64,000 bases of DNA, taken from positions 47,356-111,355 of the forward strand of contig CAICTM010000124.1 of the NCBI GenBank assembly GCA_903772945.1, in the 5' to 3' direction. Below the pieces are notes generated by a model that saw only the letters and a list, made by a program, of their open reading frames with translations, searched no databases and had not been told where the DNA came from. Below are positions 57,114 to 64,000 of the stretch, piece after piece. Source of the DNA: Seminavis robusta. Lineage: Eukaryota > Bacillariophyta > Bacillariophyceae > Naviculales > Naviculaceae. How positions within the stretch are numbered: position 1 is the stretch's first letter; every line of letters starts with the position of its first letter. Made by a program: the position numbers and the translations under genes.

Positions 57114-58544
57114 CACACCGAGCTTTTCAGGCGCGCTCTCCTATCATACCCATGAATCACTAGAGCCCATGCATTGATACATTAATAAATTTTTTTCCAT
57201 AGCAATATTCATATTGAAGTAAGCATTTCAAGAGGGAACAAACCTCCCGCTTCGTGCCTAGCCTAGCTAGAGCAGTGGAAGCAAATCTGGCTGCACTGGA
57301 AGCGTAGTGCAAAGTGTGAAGGAACATAACATTGGCACTGTGGATAAAAAAGGTAAGGCCAAGCGGATGAGCACAAACCACATCTTTTGCAAGGTTCAGG
57401 ACCTTGCGCACAAACCACAGCAGCGCTACCGGTACAGCACTACTAGTACTAGCTAGTACTACTAGGTTTTGTACCAGTACTGGAGTATCCTCCTTGGCCA
57501 GCTCCTCTGTCCATCATCCATCCATCATCCATCTGCAGCTGTAGCGCTGCAGCTACCGTACATGTAGCCCCCCAGAGACCGCTATCAAAAGCTCTAGCTA
57601 GAGGCGCACGTCATTACCAGTGAGATCAATAACTAATCCAACAAATGGCCATAAATCATTGAAAGGAGAAATAGAGGGAGTTGTTCCGGAAGACAGCTCA
57701 GTATTCCTCACAATCGAAACATTGCTTTTAATAAAAATTGAGTTCGTAAGTTGCTCGGACGGTTTCTTCGATCGAAAAGGAGAAGATCTACCGGTATCAA
57801 GTATCAAGCGGCAAAGCCCCAGCAAGGTCATGAAAATGGGACTAGTTTCACGCTTTTGGGTTAGTTTCACGCTTTTTGTTAGTTTCACCGAAAATGGACC
57901 ACCGTTTCCTTGAAACTAACTCAAAAGCGTGAAACTAACCCAAAAGCGTAAAACTAACCCAAAAAGCGTGAAACTAACCCAAAAAGCGTGAAACTAACCA
58001 AAAAGCGTGAAACTAATACAGTATCTGTCATAGTAAATCAACGTAAACACGACTAAAAGCGTGAAACTAACTCAAAAGCGTGAAACTAACCCAAAAGCGT
58101 GAAACTAACCCAAAAAGCTTGAAACTAACCAAAAAAGCGTGAAACTAACCAAAAAGGGTGAAACTAACAAAAAGCGTGAAACTAAGCCAAAAGCGTGAAA
58201 CTAACAAAAAGCGTGAAACTATCGTTTGAGTCCCGTTTCAGGACCTTGCAGAGCACGCACCACGCACCCGGAAGCTGTAAAATCCTCGGAAGTTGGAAGG
58301 CATTTTAGTTCAACGCTGCTAACGCTGCACAAAAGCGGGGTGTTGAGTGTTGAGAAGGCTATCTGTGCTCGTTCCATCTCTCTGCATTCTCGAATCGTAT
58401 TTGGTGTGGGTTGTTGATCCTTTTATGATCCTGTCTCAATCTCGCTAGCTAGTTGCTGTTGGCTTCGTCCCTTGCTGATCCCTCGAAGCTTTGCTTTGCA
58501 ACGACATCAAGATTGTGCGCCTTTAGAATCGTCTTGGCGGGAGA
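57114..58544. other. 1.4 kb intergenic region with a tandem repeat array
   Basis: It separates the F-box gene from the receptor gene. It contains CCATCATCCATC repeats near 57512-57535, the GAAACTA array at 57844-58221 and the receptor promoter. Short frames inside the array reflect its repeat period and are not genes. Confidence 0.6.
57844..58221. repeat. GCGTGAAACTAACCCAAAA minisatellite with inverted head
   Basis: About 15 direct copies of an 18-20 bp unit, consensus GCGTGAAACTAAC followed by 4-8 C/A bases, run from 57909 to 58221 with one break near 58015-58053. They are preceded by three copies in the opposite orientation (AGTTTCACGC) at about 57844-57890, so the array can fold into a large hairpin. 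Units differ by single bases and A-run length. It shares the GAAACTA core with the 46.3 kb array. Confidence 0.92.
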
Positions 58545-61055
58545 ATGCCTTGCTCTCCCGCGCAGCAGACGGCGTTGGCGGTTATACCCAAGATATCCTC
58601 GTTGCTGTCGCTGTGCGGGTCTACTTGGATTTTTATTGAAGTTCTATGGGGATGTTTACCCAACAATCAGCAAAGGCCCAGTCGTCGGAATATTAGAGCT
58701 TGTGATGAGGGCAAGCTCAAGCGAGAGCATCCTTATCACCGGTTGCTGTTTGCCATGAGCGTTTATGATATCCTGGAGAGTATCTGGAACTTTGGCTCCA
58801 CATGGCCGCTCCCAACGGATACCCCCAGTGCAGCTGGATCCTTTTGGCAGCCCGTGGGGAGCACGCAAAGCTGTACCGCCCAAGGATTCTTTTTACAGCT
58901 AGCTGTGGCTATTCCAATCTACAACTGTTGCCTGTCCCTCTACTACCTCTTGGTTATCAACTATCGATTCACCGACACTCATATCGGAAAGTGGATAGAA
59001 CCATCCATGCATGCGGTGGCATTTGTATGGGGGTTCGGGACCGCTCTCGCGGCCTCTGTCATGGGGTACATGAACAATGCAAATCTCTGGTGCTGGATTG
59101 CCCCATATCCCTCCGGTTGTCTCGCGGAAGATAATGGTATCGAATGCACCCGAGGTCAACACACATTTTTGATCCGATGGGTATTCTACTTCACCCCTCT
59201 TTGGACATCCATATTTGCTGCCAGTAAGTATCGATTGATTCAGCCTGATCAGCTCAGGGAAGACTGAAGTACAATCTTTCCAACTCACATCATTGTTTCT
59301 TGCCTGGCTCGACCCATCACTTTAGCTGTGTTCACTTTGATGGTGTATGTGTATGTGAAAAAGATTGACAAAAAGTCTTCTCGATACCGTGCTTTCAGTA
59401 AGTTGTGGGAGCAGCAGTAGCCAGGCCTTATTAAAAGATTGTCTCTACTAACCGAGTGTCGTACAATTGTGCCTGTTGTAGGTGACGAAACCAATAGCGG
59501 TGGCTATGCATCCGGTGTATCACAGCAGTCTAGTCGATATTTGGATGTAAATGGGAACGATGCACCTGCCAGTGACAGAAACTTGATGGTCGTCAGTGAC
59601 GACGACAATAACAATTCGCAGCCTAATAATATACAACCACCAACCTCCGAGATTGACCACAACAACACAGGCCAGAATGATGATAGGAAACAAGTTGACG
59701 CGAGCGAAAGTAGTCCTGATAGGAGGAGTTTCTTGACGAAAGAAAGAGTATCATTCATGGGAACTTCAGTGAGGTTTGGGAGCTCGTCATCTTGGGGCTT
59801 GCGAAGTGCAACCAATCGGGGAAGCATGAGCGATGGAAGTGGGAACAACGGGGAAACTGCCGGGAATAGATCGAGCATCGAAAACAATCAACTGGATCCA
59901 TCCGATGCATCCATGGCCACACGAAAGCAACAACGATTCTTGGAACGATGGAGGAAGCGACAGGAGGATCAACGGAGAATGAACCGAAGGACAATCGAAG
60001 TCTTTCATCAAGCAGTGTTCTATATGGGAGCGTTCTACTTGACCCATGTCTGGTCCACCACCAACCGAATCATCCAACAATTGAACGGGGGAAGTACTGT
60101 CTACGGGTTGATCTTGATCCACTCCTTCTTTGACCCATTTCAGGGGTTCATGAACTTTCTTTGTTATCAGCGTCCCCGATATTTGCGGGAAAGAAAGCAA
60201 AACTCTGAACTGGGCCGATGGTTTGCCGTCAAACGGATATTAAGGTTTTCGTTTTTGCCTGATCCAGACGTTTCTGAGACGGAGGTCTTGTTTCAGCAGG
60301 CGGCGTCGCGGTCGCAACAGTCGTCCAAGGGACCAGACCTGCGGGTGTCAGCAACGCACGGGTGCAACAGTAGTACTCTGGCCACCCTTGAGGCACCCCA
60401 ACCTAGGCAAAGTTTGGTGGCTGAGTTGAGTTCCTGTTTTGAGCTTCCAATACACGAGAACGATGAATATGATGAGCTGGCTCTGTTTGAGGAGAACGAA
60501 ACTCCGTTTGGTCCAGAGTTTAATCTGGTTGCCAACAAGTACCCTGATAAGAGTGGCGGCTCGAGCAAGAGTAACGAGAATCCATCACTTGATGACACCC
60601 TGGAGCCCACAGGAGCAAAACCATTTGCCCATGGATTGGACAATATGCACTCAGATGAAGCCGATCTGGAAGCTGATAATTCGAGCCAACAACCCCTCTA
60701 TGCTGAATCCTTGGATGAAAATCATTCACCGAACAACAACGAGAGCACAGCTAGCGGTAGGTCGGAGATCAAGGATCCAATCAAGCACCCATCTTCTGGA
60801 ACGCATGCAAATGCCAAAGTGGTCAGCTCTGGTATAGATGAATTGGATGGCGTAGCAGACAGTGAAACTAGTAGCTACCAAGAAGAACAGACCTTGTATC
60901 AACGATCTATGCACGACGGTCTGATTTCTGGTCTGCCTCATGACAGATCGACCGACACTGTCCTGATTGAGGCTGATCCTGATTTGCTTTCATTTGCTCA
61001 TGGAGGCACTGGCGAGATGGAAGAGTGTTCATCTTCAGGAATATGGAGTGTCTAG
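58545..61055 (+). CDS. seven-helix GPCR-like receptor with long third loop and tail
   Basis: Exons 58545-59223, 59326-59397 and 59482-61055 (introns 102 and 84 bp, both phase 1), 774 residues. Seven hydrophobic helices can be placed: TM1 near 10-33, TM2 near 65-85 (RLLFAMSVYDILESIWN), TM3 near 108-140 (begins CTAQGFFLQ, ends LVINYR), TM4 near 152-174, TM5 near 208-238 (spanning exons 1 and 2), then after an intracellular loop of about 190 residues TM6 (FHQAVFYMGAFYLTHVW) and TM7 (ending DPFQGFMNFLCYQRPRYLRER). A Cys at the top of TM3 and Cys in loop 2 could form the usual disulfide. Helix order and the QG-x-x-N-x-x-x-Y end resemble cAMP-receptor-like (class E) and related protist receptors. 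The ligand is unknown. Loop 3 and the tail of about 290 residues are Ser/Asp/Glu-rich, likely phosphorylated. Confidence 0.8.
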
Positions 61056-61235
61056 TTAGCAATGGCTAGAGGGCTAGTGGACTCCCATCCTTGACTGCTC
61101 TGCAAAACTATTGCTGTGTCCCTTCATGCCGACGGGTGTACATGCATCATGAACCCGTATGGGATAATCAATCGAAGAGCGGGGCACTGCGATTCGGAAG
61201 CCGCAGCAATGATGCTGATTCTGGATGCATGGCAC

Positions 61236-63491
61236 TCAAAGCGATAGTTGCATCCAGGCCCAAGCGCTGGTGAAGGCAATGATGAAAAAACTGCATGCAA
61301 TTTGAAAGGACGATCTTGAAGCCGACACAGGCAATGAGAATGCTACGTGACCCTCGCCTGCAGTGAAAACTTCAGGGCTGTCAGAACAGTCAAACTTTCC
61401 GTCACTCAGGAAGTCGTCGCAGGCCGCCCCATAGCCCAACAGCACAGTGGCCTTGCAGGTGGTATTGTAAATACCATTTGGATTCCTTGGATTGTAGATT
61501 CCTTCCAGACGCTCTCGATCAAATTCAACCACGCAAGTCTCCCCTCTGCATTTTACAACGGAGCTGTCGAATCTATACAAGTCGTTGTCATCCCGTGGGT
61601 ACACATTGGTAACTGATCCATCAATAGCAATGTCCAATTTTGTAACATCGTTGATGCAAACTCCTTCCGTCACGTTTGAGATGGAAACCGCTACCCGCAT
61701 GTACAGATTCTTCACTATGGGAACTGGTTCTTCCAGATATTGTTCGCTGGAAGCAGAGCAAGTAATGCCAGTCTCCTGTCCACTTACAACATAATGATAA
61801 CTTTCGCCGAACACTTTGTCGTTGGAGACAGCAGCATTCCTCGATTCGGTCTTGACCCCATCTGGTCCAAACTTGATACATTCAGTTGCTCCAAAGTCTC
61901 CCTGGACACGATGAATCTGTTTGCCATCAACTGCCACATCAATGAAACCGTCCGCAAATCCGTCTCTGCCAGCATCCGTCACCACCAACACGTACTCATC
62001 TCGAGGAACACAAAAGTTCATGATACGAGTGTCATTGCCAACCCCTTGTTCCCGTAAGAGACTCATGTCAATGTCCCGTTCCAGGTTGAATATCGGCTCG
62101 TTGTTGTTGCTATTGAAAGGAGCGAGTTCCGCATGGACGCTAAGAAAATCGGAATCGAACTTCATTGTCACGTTGACCTCCATCTCTCCTTGGACGCAGA
62201 TGTCAGTATGGTCTCGATAGAGAAGCCATTGACGCATCATGCGCAGGTTTTGACCACAAGTGAATTCTCCGTGCCCTTGTGCCAAGCAGGATTCGGGTCC
62301 GACGTAATTCATGTAATTGAACACTGGATCGACTCCTGGCAATTTTGGACAAGAGTTGGGTATTTCCTCCCCGGGCTGTTCGTAGAAAGTCGAAGAACAT
62401 GGGTACATCATGATGGACGGCCGGGGCAGAAAGGGCGTGTCGTCCACAAAATCCCCATGATCCACATTGATTGGATCACACGGATCAGACTCGTCGTTGC
62501 TGTCCTCTTCATCGGGCAACGTTTCACTTTCGAATACATGCAAGAGCCCGAGCCAATGGCCGATTTCGTGGACAAGAGAAATGCCGGTATCGTAGTTCTC
62601 CAATCTATAGAAGCAGTTCCAATTCCATATAGTTTGGTGGTTTCAATGAGCATAACATCAAATGGGTGTGATGCTTGGAGAGTATCAATGACACATCAAC
62701 CAACAAAGCTTCTTTACGTACCCTCCTCCCGTCAACGTATCATAAGCCAAATAAATTCCATCAGACGTCCGATCCAGTTGGTAGGACGGATTGGTGGCTG
62801 CTCCAATGGTGAGGCAATTCGTTTCTTGCCATATGAACATGTGACCACAGATACGATAGTTCAGATAAACATTCAAGGTTCTACGATCTCCCTGGTGAGC
62901 TTGCGTGGCATAGTCATTGGATTTGTACACATTTCCAGCGTAGACAAACGCAAAGCTGTTTCGCACGTGGACTGTAGAATTTGCGGGGTCACTGTTCATC
63001 CAGTTGAATTTGAAAGGCGAGTCGGCATAACGCGTGTTGATGACATTGACAGTGTCTTGGATCAACTGATAGATATCGTGAACGGTCGAAAAGCGACCTG
63101 GAGAAGAAATGTCAATGTCTTCGTTATTGATTGTTTTGTTGCGCAGTTCCTGGCGTAACATTCGGAATTCGTCCGAGGGATGAGGAATCACCCAGGCACT
63201 CGATTCGTTCTGGTTGTCCAACGGATACCCTGACAAATGAAAGTAGGTGTCAATCTCGATGCATTGTTTGCAGAGTTCTTCGCACGGAGGGAGTGCAAGC
63301 TTGCGGCCTTGATGGTCACTGGGACTGCCAAACAAAGCAGTCATTCGCTGCAAGTCCAGTTGCCTTTCGAACGCCGTCAGATCTCGAGTTCCACATAGTT
63401 CTTGTTGTGGAGGTTGAGGTAGTGCTTCGTTCCCATTGACCAACAGAAAACTGCAAACAAGCAGAAAAGGATTCTTGTGTTTGAATGTCAT
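61236..63491 (-). CDS. secreted M43 (pappalysin-like) zinc metalloprotease, possibly GPI-anchored
   Basis: Exons 63491-62722 and 62604-61236 (intron 117 bp, phase 2), 712 residues. An N-terminal signal peptide at 1-24 (NPFLLVCSFLLVNG) sends it to the secretory path. A Cys-rich propeptide-like part follows (CEELCKQCIEID). The catalytic zinc motif HEIGHWLGLLH lies just after the intron, preceded by a Gly-rich edge (DTLTGGG) rebuilt by the splice, and the Met-turn FNYMNYVG comes about 80 residues later: the HExxHxxGxxH plus Met-turn layout of metzincins, closest to M43 pappalysin/ulilysin. The C-terminal half has beta-rich Cys domains. The last 25 residues are hydrophobic after a small-residue SASRSS stretch, as in GPI-attachment signals; a membrane anchor or chance are alternatives. 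It converges on the receptor gene 180 bp away. Confidence 0.9.
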
Positions 63492-64000
63492 TGTATTTTG
63501 GAAATGGGGATTGAATATGGGAAATCTGAAAGATTGTGGTATCTGCTATCTGCTTCTTGTGCTCTCGATTGACAAGAACATGTATCACGCCTTGCAGGCC
63601 AAGAAAGCCCCTTGCCTGATCGTAGCATGAGAGCCCCAAGATGCGAATATCCAGTGATATGGTGGTCGCATGATTGTAGTGTCCTACGGTGACATTTATT
63701 TATTTGCTCACTCTTTTGGTGGAGAGCGTCGCGCCAACGAGAATACTAAGGCCGGTTAGCTAAATGGCTACAGCAGTATCGCTTCCGAGTACTGGTACCG
63801 TATGAACTCTGCACTCTACTCTAGTACTGGGTAAACTCTAACCCCCCAAATCCCAAATACACTGTCACAGCTACAGTACGGACGTCCCTGAAAAGCGATA
63901 TACCACTCTGATCTACTGCAAATCAACCTAAACCAAAACTTGTTAAGTTTGTTATCTAGACCAGTAACAAGCCAACATTGCCATCCACAAACTAGCTAGA
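63492..64000. other. 509 bp region upstream of the metalloprotease gene
   Basis: It should hold the metalloprotease promoter on the minus strand. It ends in AACTAGCTAG at the window edge and has GGTACCGTA near 63797. No gene is supported. Confidence 0.5.

Noticed and set aside
63749-63800. tRNA-like text (GCCGGTTAGCTAAATGGCTACAGC)
   Set aside because: It resembles a tRNA 5' half and D-arm, but no T-loop GGTTCRA or matching acceptor 3' strand follows at the right distance.

Overview
The window looks like nuclear DNA of a diatom, probably a pennate one; the genus cannot be fixed from sequence alone. The grounds are genes split by short GT-AG introns (about 75-120 bp), eukaryote-only machinery (CHD remodeler, eIF2B epsilon, Sec61 beta, GWT1/PIG-W, BCKDK, myosin), an HSF-type factor, ankyrin repeats of the Leu-Pro-x-His-x-Ala style common in diatom proteins, and several families known to me only as stramenopile hypotheticals. 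There are 19 intact or window-truncated protein genes and one apparently broken gene. I see no CRISPR array, no operon-like packing, no rRNA and no convincing tRNA.

Layout. 1-6.3 kb: the 3' part of a CHD-type SNF2 ATPase (+) converges on a large low-complexity protein with a CCHC-like zinc knuckle (-). 8-11.2 kb: eIF2B epsilon (+) and a small Rsa3-like protein (-). 11.2-19.8 kb is gene-poor, with two members of a family I call RGLE (-). 19.8-22.7 kb: two convergent type II membrane glycosyltransferases. 23.4-26 kb: a paralogue of the knuckle gene (+), followed by a third RGLE gene (-). 28-35 kb: PIG-W (+), BCKDK-like kinase (-) head-to-head with SEC61B (+), and an NPPY methyltransferase-like protein (-). 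35.2-37.4 kb: HSF-type factor (+). 37.6-39.1 kb: an ankyrin gene (-) broken by a stop and a frameshift.

39.5-54.1 kb holds the most striking part: two consecutive plus-strand genes encoding about 2164 and 2042 residues. The first carries about 17 copies of a degenerate 'RYLA' repeat, the second a myosin motor with IQ motifs. Both then end in the same module: ankyrin repeats, a shared linker and a kinase-like domain whose DFG aspartate appears to be missing. This looks like duplication of an ankyrin-pseudokinase unit attached to two different front ends.

54.7-63.5 kb: an F-box/LRR protein, a GPCR-like seven-helix receptor with a very long third intracellular loop and tail, and a secreted M43 (pappalysin-like) metalloprotease with a C-terminal hydrophobic tail that could be a GPI signal. 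Two intergenic minisatellites (46.3 and 57.8 kb) share a GAAACTA core and have arms in both orientations. Intergenic DNA is rich in CTAGCTAG and in GGTACC/ACCGGT palindromes.

Exon joins were worked out by hand from reading frame, GT-AG borders and family similarity; no transcript data were available.
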